Of a stretch of DNA of 64,000 bases, positions 44,636 to 52,137 are shown piece by piece; position 1 is the stretch's first letter; the number at the start of each line of letters is the position of its first letter. This DNA is from CAG-791 sp963658695 (GTDB lineage Bacteria; Bacillota; Clostridia; Lachnospirales; Lachnospiraceae), in contig CAVKRN010000002.1 in NCBI GenBank assembly GCA_963658695.1, forward strand, positions 49,895-113,894, in the 5' to 3' direction. The notes beneath the pieces were generated by a model. It did not search any database and was not told the DNA's origin. It saw nothing but the letters and a program-made list of their open reading frames with translations. Position numbers and translations under genes: made by a program.

Positions 44636-44669
44636 GCCGCCTCTGCAGGTTTCTGCGGGGCGGTTTTTT
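44636..44669 (+). terminator. intrinsic terminator after the PAS pseudogene
   Basis: GCCGCCTCTGCAG gttt CTGCGGGGCGG stem followed by TTTTTT, directly before the macro-domain gene. Confidence 0.75.
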
Positions 44670-44705
44670 GATAGCGAACGGTCTAAGATGAGGGGAGATG
44701 GTGGC

Positions 44706-45698
44706 ATGCCTTTTAAAATTGTCCGCAACGACATCACAAAAATGGATACAGAGGCCATTGTGAATACGGCAAATGCGCACGCTGCAGTGGGAACCGGGTG
44801 TGACTACGCCGTATATAAGGCGGCGGGATATGAAGAACTGCTTGTTTATCGGAAAGAGCGAATTGGATATGTTCCGGAGGGAGAGGCATTTATCACTCCG
44901 GGATTTCACCTTCCGGCGAAGTATATCATTCATGCAGTCAGTCCGCAGTACCAGGATGGCAACCGGCAGGAGGAGAATAAACTGCGCTCCTGCTACCGAA
45001 ATAGTCTGCGGCTTGCCGGAGAGCACCATATTGCGTCCATTGCCTTTCCGCTGATTTCCACCGGGGGCTTTGGATATCCGAAGGAAGAAGGCATGCGGAT
45101 TGCTGTTGATGAAATCCATGCGTTTCTCTTGAAAAACGAGATGCAAGTCTATCTGGTTGTCTTTGATGACAAGGCGGTAAGCCTGGGGGAAAAGATTTAT
45201 CCGGGGCTGGAAGCCTTCATTGATCAGAACTATGCAGAAGCAAAAAGTGCAGAGGAATACGGGACATGGTACTCTGGTGCTACAGAGAGTAAACGCTCGG
45301 ATTACTGCATGGAGCAGTCTCTTCTGGAGAGCGAGCTTGAGGAACGGATGAATCACATTTCAGATACATTTTCCCAGTATCTGATGTACCTTATTCAGAA
45401 AAAGGGCATGGACAATGCTGAAGTATATAAGCGGGCCATTGTCGATAGAAAAATCTTTTCCAAAATTAAGAATCATCCGGACTACCATCCGCAGAAGCTT
45501 ACGGCACTTTGCCTTTGCATCGGCGCAAAGCTGACCCTTGGGGAGTCGAAGGAGCTTCTGGCGCGCGCAGGCTATGCACTTTCGCCGTGTGATAAGACGG
45601 ATATTATCTTTCGCTATTTTATCGAGAACAGAATATACGACATGATTGAACTGGATATTCAGCTCGAAGAGCACGGACTGCCGTGTGTTATTTCATAA
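44706..45698 (+). CDS. macro-domain protein with C-terminal HTH-like domain
   Basis: 330 residues from ATG 44706 (AGGGGAG eight bases upstream). The N-terminal ~165 residues are a macro domain: FKIVRNDITKMDTEAIVNTANAHAAVGTGCDYAVYKAAG, then ALPLISTGG-like IAFPLISTGGFGYPKEEG and an acidic turn. Macro domains bind ADP-ribose and often remove it from proteins. The usual G-G-GV loop is shortened to AVGTGCDY, as in the ALC1/TARG-related set. The C-terminal ~110 residues (FSQYLMYLIQKKGMDNAEVYKRAIVDRKIFSKIKN...LARAGYAL) look like an XRE-type helix-turn-helix seen fused to varied domains in Clostridia. The ADP-ribosylglycohydrolase gene follows after 199 bases. Confidence 0.82.
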   Translation: MPFKIVRNDITKMDTEAIVNTANAHAAVGTGCDYAVYKAAGYEELLVYRKERIGYVPEGEAFITPGFHLPAKYIIHAVSPQYQDGNRQEENKLRSCYRNSLRLAGEHHIASIAFPLISTGGFGYPKEEGMRIAVDEIHAFLLKNEMQVYLVVFDDKAVSLGEKIYPGLEAFIDQNYAEAKSAEEYGTWYSGATESKRSDYCMEQSLLESELEERMNHISDTFSQYLMYLIQKKGMDNAEVYKRAIVDRKIFSKIKNHPDYHPQKLTALCLCIGAKLTLGESKELLARAGYALSPCDKTDIIFRYFIENRIYDMIELDIQLEEHGLPCVIS

Positions 45699-45732
45699 TG
45701 AGGTATCGGCAGTACCATCTTACATCGGCTTT

Positions 45733-45763
45733 TAGAAAAATGCTGATTTAATCAGCGTATCCT
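45733..45763. repeat. short palindrome of the GGAAAnCGCTGATTTAATCAGCG family
   Basis: AAAAATGCTGATTTAATCAGCGTATCC contains the perfect core GCTGATTTAATCAGC, the clearest copy of this family in the window. It lies between the macro-domain and ADP-ribosylglycohydrolase genes. Confidence 0.6.
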
Positions 45764-45897
45764 TGATGACTTATAAACAAATGTATTGGAAGGTCGCTTG
45801 CCGGGAGACCTTCTTTTGCGGTGGAATCCCTATAATGAAAGCATTCGTAACAATCCAATGAAAAGCCGCGATGGCGGCGAACGAAGGAGGAGACAGA

Positions 45898-46854
45898 ATG
45901 CGGACGTTGAATACGAGAGACTGGTTTGGTGGAATCATGGGTGTTGTGATCGGGGATGCCATCGGTTGTCCGGTGCAGTTTATGTCCAGGCCGAGGCTAC
46001 AGGAACGTGGCCTTGTGACCGGAATGGAAGGATACGGTACATACAACATGCCGCCTGGAACGTGGACAGATGACAGCAGTATGACGCTTGCAACACTGGA
46101 CAGCATTCGGGAATTGCAGATGCTGGATCCGGAAGACATCATGACACGGTTTGTGGACTGGTACGAAGATGGGGAATATACGCCATTTGGAGAGGCATTT
46201 GATATTGGTAATACTTGTTCTCTGGCGATCGAGAGATATGAACAGGAACACGATGTTTTAACCTGTGGTGCGACAACGGCAGATTCCAATGGAAACGGAT
46301 CACTGATGCGGATCATGCCGGTTTGCCTCTATGCCTGCAGCAGAGGGCTTTCGGATGATGAGGCTGTGGAGGCGGTTCACACTGTGTCGGGGCTCACACA
46401 CAATCATCGGCGCAGCCGGATTGGCTGTGGCCTTTATTATTTTTGCGTTTCATCAATTCTAAGCGGAACGGGATCGCTGATCGAGAGGCTGCAGCAGGGG
46501 ATGGACCGAGGATTTGCATATTATGAGCAGGATCGCGCAAATCATAAGGAACTGTCTTACTATGGACGGCTGCGAAGTCTTTCTGATTTTTCCAATCTCC
46601 CGGAGAGCGAGATAAAGAGTACCGGCTATGTTCTGGATTCTCTGGAAGCTGCAATCTGGTCGGTGATTACTGCCGATACATTCAGGAATGCAGTATTGAC
46701 AGCGGTGAACCTGGGAGACGATGCCGATACGATCGGCGCTATTGCGGGCGGTCTTGCCGGAATTTTCTATGGGTATGAGAGCATTCCGGAAGAGTGGCTG
46801 GAGGCGCTGCAGCAAAGAAGCTGGCTGGAGGAGATGTGCATGGGAATCTGTTAA
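45898..46854 (+). CDS. ADP-ribosylglycohydrolase (DraG/ARH family)
   Basis: 318 residues from ATG 45898, with GAAGGAGG upstream. The dinuclear-metal site signatures are present: GVVIGDAIGCPVQF near the N-terminus, PPGTWTDDSSMTLATL (Thr-Asp-Asp), and VNLGDDADTIGAIAGGLAGIFYG near the C-terminus. The middle NGNGSLMRIMPVCLY and HTVSGLTHNHRRS motifs also fit. Members remove ADP-ribose from arginine or serine, or cleave O-acetyl-ADP-ribose. The macro-domain gene just upstream suggests a shared role in ADP-ribose handling; no ADP-ribosyltransferase is seen nearby. Confidence 0.92.
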   Translation: MRTLNTRDWFGGIMGVVIGDAIGCPVQFMSRPRLQERGLVTGMEGYGTYNMPPGTWTDDSSMTLATLDSIRELQMLDPEDIMTRFVDWYEDGEYTPFGEAFDIGNTCSLAIERYEQEHDVLTCGATTADSNGNGSLMRIMPVCLYACSRGLSDDEAVEAVHTVSGLTHNHRRSRIGCGLYYFCVSSILSGTGSLIERLQQGMDRGFAYYEQDRANHKELSYYGRLRSLSDFSNLPESEIKSTGYVLDSLEAAIWSVITADTFRNAVLTAVNLGDDADTIGAIAGGLAGIFYGYESIPEEWLEALQQRSWLEEMCMGIC

Positions 46855-47032
46855 GCACCTCTGGCCATCTGTCAATCTCAAACTTGAATTTATTACGATC
46901 CCCGGTGCGTTGCTGCATAGAAACACCTCCATAGTAAAACCATTACTTGGCTTTTAGGTGTATCGTACTATTGAGTATATTTCAGTCAATATTCTATATT
47001 GTTTCATAACGATCCTGCGAGGTGGATGCGGC

Positions 47033-47098
47033 ATGATTGCATTGAACGTAAAAGAGGATCAATCGGAAATGGTGCGGGAAAAGTCCATCGGAATATAG
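47033..47098 (+). CDS. possible 21-residue peptide or gene remnant
   Basis: ATG 47033 is preceded by GCGAGGTGG at a workable spacing and opens a 21-codon frame (MIALNVKEDQSEMVREKSIGI) ending in TAG. It may be a small peptide or the head of a decayed gene. The gap 46855-47251 otherwise holds the palindromic repeat at 47144 and a TATAAT at 47125-47130. Confidence 0.2.
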   Translation: MIALNVKEDQSEMVREKSIGI

Positions 47099-47124
47099 AA
47101 AGCCAGACCGTGAGGGTATCATGA

Positions 47125-47130
47125 TATAAT
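47125..47130 (+). promoter_or_regulatory. probable -10 element before the lipoprotein gene
   Basis: Perfect TATAAT within ATGATATAATGTAAC, about 120 bases before ATG 47252. No good -35 is seen 16-18 bases upstream. The palindromic repeat would lie in the 5' leader if this promoter is used. Confidence 0.4.
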
Positions 47131-47143
47131 GTAACCATTCAGT

Positions 47144-47220
47144 ACCTGTCAATTTCAATCGTGAATCTGCCTACAAGCAGAAGGTTCACGTTGAAATGTG
47201 GCAGCTGTTGAACGGATACA
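47144..47220 (+). repeat. long-palindrome repeat (TGCCA...TTTCAA family)
   Basis: CTGTCAATTTCAATCGTGAATCTGCC and GCAGAAGGTTCACGTTGAAATGTGGCAG form the two arms; the tail CTGTTGAACGGATAC follows as in the other copies. Located directly before the lipoprotein gene. Confidence 0.75.
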
Positions 47221-47251
47221 TATAAATAAGCGTAGCGGAAAGGGGGACATC

Positions 47252-48733
47252 ATGAGACGAACGAGAGCTGATTTCATGCATACAGTTAACTTTGCTGGTG
47301 GCCGTAAATGGAACCTGGTACGTTGGGGCATTGTCCTTCCTTGCCTTATGATGACAGCTGCCGGCTGCGGAAGCAACGGCAGTGCGGCGCCTGCCGCTGA
47401 AACGACCCAGACAGCAACAACGGACGAGACCGTAATTGATGAAGCGGCGACCGATGTATCGTCAGAGAGCGCCGCGGAGGCGGTAACAGAGCAGGCGGAT
47501 ACCGATGATTTTTCCTATGCAGAGCTGGAGGGGTATGAGTTTTGGTTTGCCAGCGGAGCGGGCGCTTGGGGAACCGAGCTGACGATTGCAGCGGACGGCA
47601 CTTTTTCCGGGGCATTTCATGATTCCGATATGGGAGATGCGGACGAAAACGAATATCCATACGGGACATACTACTGGTGCGGCTTTGAAGGGAAGCTCTC
47701 GGATCCGGTACGGGTAAATGATTACGCGTACCAAATGACGATAGAGGATATCACATATGAGAATGTGGCGGGAACGGAAGATGTCATTGACGGCCTCCGC
47801 TATTGCTACAGTGAGCCATATGGACTGGACGGCGCCACCAGACTGCAGCTGTATCTGCCGGGAACGCCGATGACAGAGCTTTCTAATAATGTAATCGGTT
47901 GGCTGGAGGGGTCTTCCAGATTGCAGGGAAGCCGTCTGACATATTACGCGTTGGTATCGTTGCCGAAGGAAGAGGCCTTTTCCAGCACTTATTACGGCGA
48001 TGTGGAGGGAGATGCAGGGTATGATGGAAGGGGGCTTTCACAGACCGTTACCATTGAAAATCCTTCCTGGAGTTATTACCTCTCCGATGAGGCCAAGACT
48101 CAGTCCCTTGTTGGCTATACATTGGATAAGCTGTCACAGAAATCGAATAAAATAACCGATGACGATCAGTGGCTTTCTGAAAACGGACTGACCGATCCCG
48201 GCACAAGCTATGTCAAAGATGATATTACGTATGAGCTCAGCGATTGGAACGAATCTCCTTCTGTGACGGTGACGGACCAGTGGACGGGAGAAGCTGTTTG
48301 TTACGATTTGTCTGCATATGCCATGGCACCGGATTATGATCAGGAGTATGGTGATTATGTGGGGCAGCATGTTCTCTATGCGGAGGCAGAGAATGGGATT
48401 CTCTACGTCGCAACAGGGCACAATACCTGCGCATCCCTCTGCTCGGAAACGGCGTACATTACAGCGATCGACATGACATCGAATTCGGTTTTGTGGAAGA
48501 GTGCGCCGCTGATCTGTAATGCGAAGACATTTGTTATCGTGGATGATTACATTGTCTGTGGTTATGGCTTTACCGCGGAGGATGACTATCTGAATGTGAT
48601 CCGGAAGGACAACGGCGTCCTGCAGGAGCAGGTTCTTTTGAAGAGCGCGCCGGAGTATATCTTCCTCAAGGACGGAGTATTGTATGTTCGGTGCTACGAT
48701 ACGAATTACACGTTCCGGATGGCAATGGGGTGA
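47252..48733 (+). CDS. lipoprotein of unknown function
   Basis: 493 residues from ATG 47252, with AAAGGGGG upstream. A basic N-terminus and hydrophobic stretch end in a lipobox MTAAGC at about residue 45, so it should be anchored on the outer face of the membrane. A Thr/Ala/Glu-rich linker follows. The domain from ~110 (FWFASGAGAWGTELTIAADGTFSGAFHD) resembles a lipocalin-like or beta-barrel region with a YPYGTYYWCGFEGKL stretch. The last ~130 residues (VLYAEAENGILYVATGHN...AYITAIDMTSNSVLWKSAPLICNAKTFVIVDDYIVCGYGF) read like PQQ/beta-propeller blades. Role unknown. It precedes the MATE gene by six bases. Confidence 0.75.
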   Translation: MRRTRADFMHTVNFAGGRKWNLVRWGIVLPCLMMTAAGCGSNGSAAPAAETTQTATTDETVIDEAATDVSSESAAEAVTEQADTDDFSYAELEGYEFWFASGAGAWGTELTIAADGTFSGAFHDSDMGDADENEYPYGTYYWCGFEGKLSDPVRVNDYAYQMTIEDITYENVAGTEDVIDGLRYCYSEPYGLDGATRLQLYLPGTPMTELSNNVIGWLEGSSRLQGSRLTYYALVSLPKEEAFSSTYYGDVEGDAGYDGRGLSQTVTIENPSWSYYLSDEAKTQSLVGYTLDKLSQKSNKITDDDQWLSENGLTDPGTSYVKDDITYELSDWNESPSVTVTDQWTGEAVCYDLSAYAMAPDYDQEYGDYVGQHVLYAEAENGILYVATGHNTCASLCSETAYITAIDMTSNSVLWKSAPLICNAKTFVIVDDYIVCGYGFTAEDDYLNVIRKDNGVLQEQVLLKSAPEYIFLKDGVLYVRCYDTNYTFRMAMG

Positions 48734-48739
48734 TCGCTA

Positions 48740-50509
48740 GTGCATCGGTGCACTCGTACACCGGTTATGGAGCAAGCAGTGCAGAAAAAAGCAGACACAG
48801 GAAATGATTTTGCAGGAAGTGCATACAGCAATTTTCTTATCTGGGGAATTTGTTCATCTCTCTCCACAACGATCTGTACCATTGTAGATTCTCTGCTGGT
48901 TGGAAATCTTGCCGGAAGCGATGGCCTTGCTATTGTTAATGTTGCGACGCCGGTATATTTGTTTTATGCGCTATGCGGGGTCACCATCGGAATTGGCGCA
49001 AATGTCCGGATCGGACGACTTTTGGGGGAATCCAGAGAAGAGGAGGCCAATCGGGTTTTCGCTGCGCAGCTGGGGGTCGGACTTGCAGTGGCCATTGTTT
49101 TCCTGTCGCCGCTCCTCTTTCGGAATGCATACTATTCCTTTATCGGAGTTACGCCGCAGCTGTATGATCTTGCGGATCAATATCTGCGCATTGTATTGTG
49201 GGCGGCACCGGTTTTTATCCTATATCATATCTTCAGTGCATCTGTAAAAACAGACAGCGATCCAAGAACAGCGGCCGTTTCCTCGGCGATTGTGATCGGC
49301 ACGAACATCGTGCTGGACTTTGCCTTCATGAAGGGGCTCCGGATGGGTGTTCGCGGGGCATCGCTGTCTCTTTGCATTGCGGAAACGCTGGGCCTTCTGG
49401 TGCTCCTCTCGCATTTCCTGAAAAAACACAAAATGCTGCACATAAGGGTGTCGATTCCGACGTTCACGGATGTAAGACATTTTATGTGGGATGGCTTTAG
49501 CTCAGGATCGGCCTTCATCTTTTCCGCTGTTGTCATGCTGGTCTTCAATACGCTGCTGTTCCGATTCGAAGGTGAGACCGGTACATTTTATGTTGCGGTT
49601 TACGGTATTCTATATACAGTGCAGACCATCCCGTGCGGAATCTTTGAAGGGGCTTCGGTTTCGTTGTCAACGGTGACGCCGTTTCTGATCGGAGAGGCCG
49701 ATGCAGATGGCGCGGAACGGGTGCGCAAAAGGGCACTTGGGGTGGCTGCGGCAGCAGGCGGCGCAATTGCCGTTCTGTGCATTGGATTTGCCGGTGTCAT
49801 TATGGGCTTTTTCGGAATTGCAGACGTGGAAGCCGCCCATGCCCTGCAGATTTTTGTTCTTTGCTTGATCCCGATGGGAATCAATACCGTTACAACATCC
49901 TTCTGGCAGGCGATCGGCCGAACGCGCCTGGCAAATGCGTTGTCCGTTTTCCGGAACTGTGCGGTTATACTGGCTGCGGGCGTTGTGATGATTCCGCTGT
50001 TTGATATCAAGGGTGTTGCACTGGCTTACTGTGTGAGTGAGCTGGTATGCCTGCTCTTTGTACTGGCAGTTCGAATGATTTCGCCGTCTGATGCATTTGT
50101 TCGGAAGAATTGCAGCAGCTATGATAAACTATTCGAAGCCGATTACCCCATGAAAGCAGAGAGTATGGAACGCATTTCTGCAGATGTTGCATCGGTATGC
50201 GAGCAGTGGGATATTGGCGCCAGACAGGCGTTTCTTATCAATTTTGTATGTGAGGAAGTGCTGCTGAATATCATAAAGTTTGCCATTGGAAGCAAACAAA
50301 CCAAAAAGCGGTATTATATTTCTGTTAAAATCATCGCGAAAGGTGAGGACTACATCCTGTGCATTAAGGATAATGTGGGTCTTTACAATCCGTTTGAATC
50401 AAACGGCGACGCCATTGACAACGGCGTTTTAAACCTGATTAAGAAGAAATCAAAAAAATATGAGTATCAGCGCAAGCTGATATTTAATTACCTGTATATT
50501 TCTGTTTAG
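48740..50509 (+). CDS. MATE-family transporter fused to an RsbW-like ATPase domain
   Basis: 589 residues from GTG 48740 (GGGGTGA upstream; ATG 48767 is the alternative). Residues ~30-448 hold about twelve membrane helices of the MATE drug/metabolite exporter fold (FLIWGICSSLSTTICTIVDSLLVGNLAG). The cytosolic C-terminus (~465-589) reads as a HATPase_c domain of the anti-sigma/RsbW type: N-box VCEEVLLNIIKFA (504-515) and a G-box-like IKDNVGLYNPFES (542-554). In RsbW proteins this domain binds a partner switched by a PP2C phosphatase; one such phosphatase is encoded 1.6 kb downstream. The fusion suggests gated export. Follows the lipoprotein by six bases. Confidence 0.82.
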   Translation: MHRCTRTPVMEQAVQKKADTGNDFAGSAYSNFLIWGICSSLSTTICTIVDSLLVGNLAGSDGLAIVNVATPVYLFYALCGVTIGIGANVRIGRLLGESREEEANRVFAAQLGVGLAVAIVFLSPLLFRNAYYSFIGVTPQLYDLADQYLRIVLWAAPVFILYHIFSASVKTDSDPRTAAVSSAIVIGTNIVLDFAFMKGLRMGVRGASLSLCIAETLGLLVLLSHFLKKHKMLHIRVSIPTFTDVRHFMWDGFSSGSAFIFSAVVMLVFNTLLFRFEGETGTFYVAVYGILYTVQTIPCGIFEGASVSLSTVTPFLIGEADADGAERVRKRALGVAAAAGGAIAVLCIGFAGVIMGFFGIADVEAAHALQIFVLCLIPMGINTVTTSFWQAIGRTRLANALSVFRNCAVILAAGVVMIPLFDIKGVALAYCVSELVCLLFVLAVRMISPSDAFVRKNCSSYDKLFEADYPMKAESMERISADVASVCEQWDIGARQAFLINFVCEEVLLNIIKFAIGSKQTKKRYYISVKIIAKGEDYILCIKDNVGLYNPFESNGDAIDNGVLNLIKKKSKKYEYQRKLIFNYLYISV

Positions 50510-50565
50510 CACATGTGGATTTTAACGGGAACCTTCTGCTTGAAGGCACATTTATGGTTGATATT
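50510..50565 (-). repeat. diverged copy of the long-palindrome repeat family
   Basis: On the minus strand ATATCAACCATAAATGTGCCTTCAAGCAGAAGGTTCCCGTTAAAATCCACATG keeps the GCCTnCAAGCAGAAGGTTC core of the copy at 47144. It fills the gap between the MATE fusion and the methyltransferase. Confidence 0.45.
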
Positions 50566-50573
50566 CGCATACG

Positions 50574-51458
50574 ATGAACAGTTACACGAGGATTGCTTGC
50601 GTGCAGAATCAGATTATTTTTCAGGATGAAAAGGAAATCGCTCGACTGGCGATTCAAAATGAGCTCCTGGCGGAGTATGAAGTGCCGGGGCTAACGCAAA
50701 TCTTTGCATCGAAAGATCACTTGAATGTTCTGGACATTGGGTGCAATAACGGCGCCAAGACGACAGATCGCTTTTCCTCCGAGGCAGTATCCCGGGTCAT
50801 TGGCGTGGAATACAATGAGAAGATTGCAAATGCCGCGCAGGAGAAGTACGGGGATGAGAGGTTTACTTTTTTCTCTGCGGACATTGAGTCGGACGGCTTT
50901 GAAGAGATGCTGTGCGACAAGATGAAGGAAAAAGGCATTGCCTCCTTTGATATTATTTACATGTCCTTCGTTCTGATGCACCTGCGCAGCCCGGAAGTGC
51001 TTTTACGCCGGTTGCGGCCGTACCTGAAAGAGGATGGAAGGCTGGTAGTGATCGAGCGCAGGGACGAAATTTCCTATTTAAGACCGGATGAAGACGGGCT
51101 GCTGTTACAGTTTCTTTCGATGCTGCGGGAGGATAAATATGCCGGCCGCTGCCGGGAAGGGGAGGAGCTTCTTTCCATGCTGAGGAGCTGCGGCTACGGT
51201 GACATCTCGATCTGGAGTGAAGGCGTTTGCGGAACCGGAGAGGACGCGAAGAAAAAGGGGAACATCTTTTCCACGTACTTTTCCTTTTTTCCGGAGGATC
51301 TGGATATTCTGCTGCGGGAGGAACCGGGCAATGAGATGTACCGCTCCTGGAAAAAATGGACAGACACCTTTTATCCTAAGCTCCGGCACCGGATTTTGAG
51401 CAAGGAATCGGAAGTGTTTATGGGCACAACCATTCTGTCGTGTGGCAAGGAAGTGTGA
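50574..51458 (+). CDS. SAM-dependent methyltransferase
   Basis: 294 residues. Class I Rossmann methyltransferase: motif I LNVLDIGCNNGAKTTDRF, then VIGVEYNEKIANAAQEKYG, and FFSADIESDGFEEML with DIIYMSFVLMHLRSPEVLLRRLRPYLKEDGRLVVIERRD. The substrate is not evident. It overlaps the acetyltransferase gene by four bases (GTGA), so it belongs to the same operon. No clear ribosome site before ATG 50574, suggesting coupling or a weak start. Confidence 0.85.
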   Translation: MNSYTRIACVQNQIIFQDEKEIARLAIQNELLAEYEVPGLTQIFASKDHLNVLDIGCNNGAKTTDRFSSEAVSRVIGVEYNEKIANAAQEKYGDERFTFFSADIESDGFEEMLCDKMKEKGIASFDIIYMSFVLMHLRSPEVLLRRLRPYLKEDGRLVVIERRDEISYLRPDEDGLLLQFLSMLREDKYAGRCREGEELLSMLRSCGYGDISIWSEGVCGTGEDAKKKGNIFSTYFSFFPEDLDILLREEPGNEMYRSWKKWTDTFYPKLRHRILSKESEVFMGTTILSCGKEV

Positions 51459-52045
51459 GTACGATTCGCATCATTCATTTCGGTCATAACTTCATACTGC
51501 GTCCGATGGAAAAGGACGATGTGAACACAGTCTTTTCGATCAGCGGGGAATGTGTCGGAAAGGGCCTGTATTCGCTGCAGGAAATGGAGGCGACGCTGTA
51601 CTCGAACGAACGGTTTATTTATGTTCTTGCGACGGGAAGCGGCGAGCTTGCAGGCTATATTTATTTTCTACTGACGGATATTATGAACACGGCAGCGGAT
51701 CTGAAGCTGGATAAAGAACAACTTCGGAACATGTGCGTAGGTGGAGAATCCTGCGTTGGACGGATTCAATCCGTGGCAATAAGGAGCGCGTTTCGCGGAT
51801 ATGGCTTTTCCAGGCGGCTGCTGCAGCTTGCTCTTGACGATCTGGCGGAGAAACGTGCCGGCTGCGCGTTCATCGCATGCTGGAAAAAGGGAAATTCTGT
51901 TCCGCTTGGAGCGGCAGTGAGGGCATGCGGCTTTCATTTTCTGACAGAAGTCGAGAATGCGTGGTTTGATAATGAGGAGCTCTACTGTCCCTATTGCGGG
52001 GGACGGTGTCGTTGCAGTGCGGAGATATACTACAAGCATCTTTAG
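51455..52045 (+). CDS. GNAT-family N-acetyltransferase with Cys-rich tail
   Basis: 196 residues from GTG 51455, whose start overlaps the methyltransferase stop (GTGA). The GNAT pattern is seen: FILRPMEKDDVNTVFSI at the N-terminus, then VGRIQSVAIRSAFRGYGFSRRLLQLALDDLAEKRAG (acetyl-CoA loop region with RGYG) and AVRACGFHFLTEVENAW. The last ~20 residues contain CPYCGGRCRC, a zinc-ribbon-like knuckle that is unusual in simple GNATs. Target unknown; a neighbouring methyltransferase suggests joint modification of a small molecule or peptide (inference). Confidence 0.8.
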   Translation: MSTIRIIHFGHNFILRPMEKDDVNTVFSISGECVGKGLYSLQEMEATLYSNERFIYVLATGSGELAGYIYFLLTDIMNTAADLKLDKEQLRNMCVGGESCVGRIQSVAIRSAFRGYGFSRRLLQLALDDLAEKRAGCAFIACWKKGNSVPLGAAVRACGFHFLTEVENAWFDNEELYCPYCGGRCRCSAEIYYKHL

Positions 52046-52137
52046 GGAACAAAGAAGAGGCTTTGCAGGAGCGGTGTTTCGAAAGAAATTTAAGATGCTG
52101 CGAAACGGTGATGGATCAATACGAAGGTGGATGGTCT

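Noticed and set aside
51994..52137. 48-codon upstream extension of the SpoIIE phosphatase
   Set aside because: It overlaps the GNAT gene, has no homology and no ribosome site; GTG 52138 has GAAGGTGG at good spacing.
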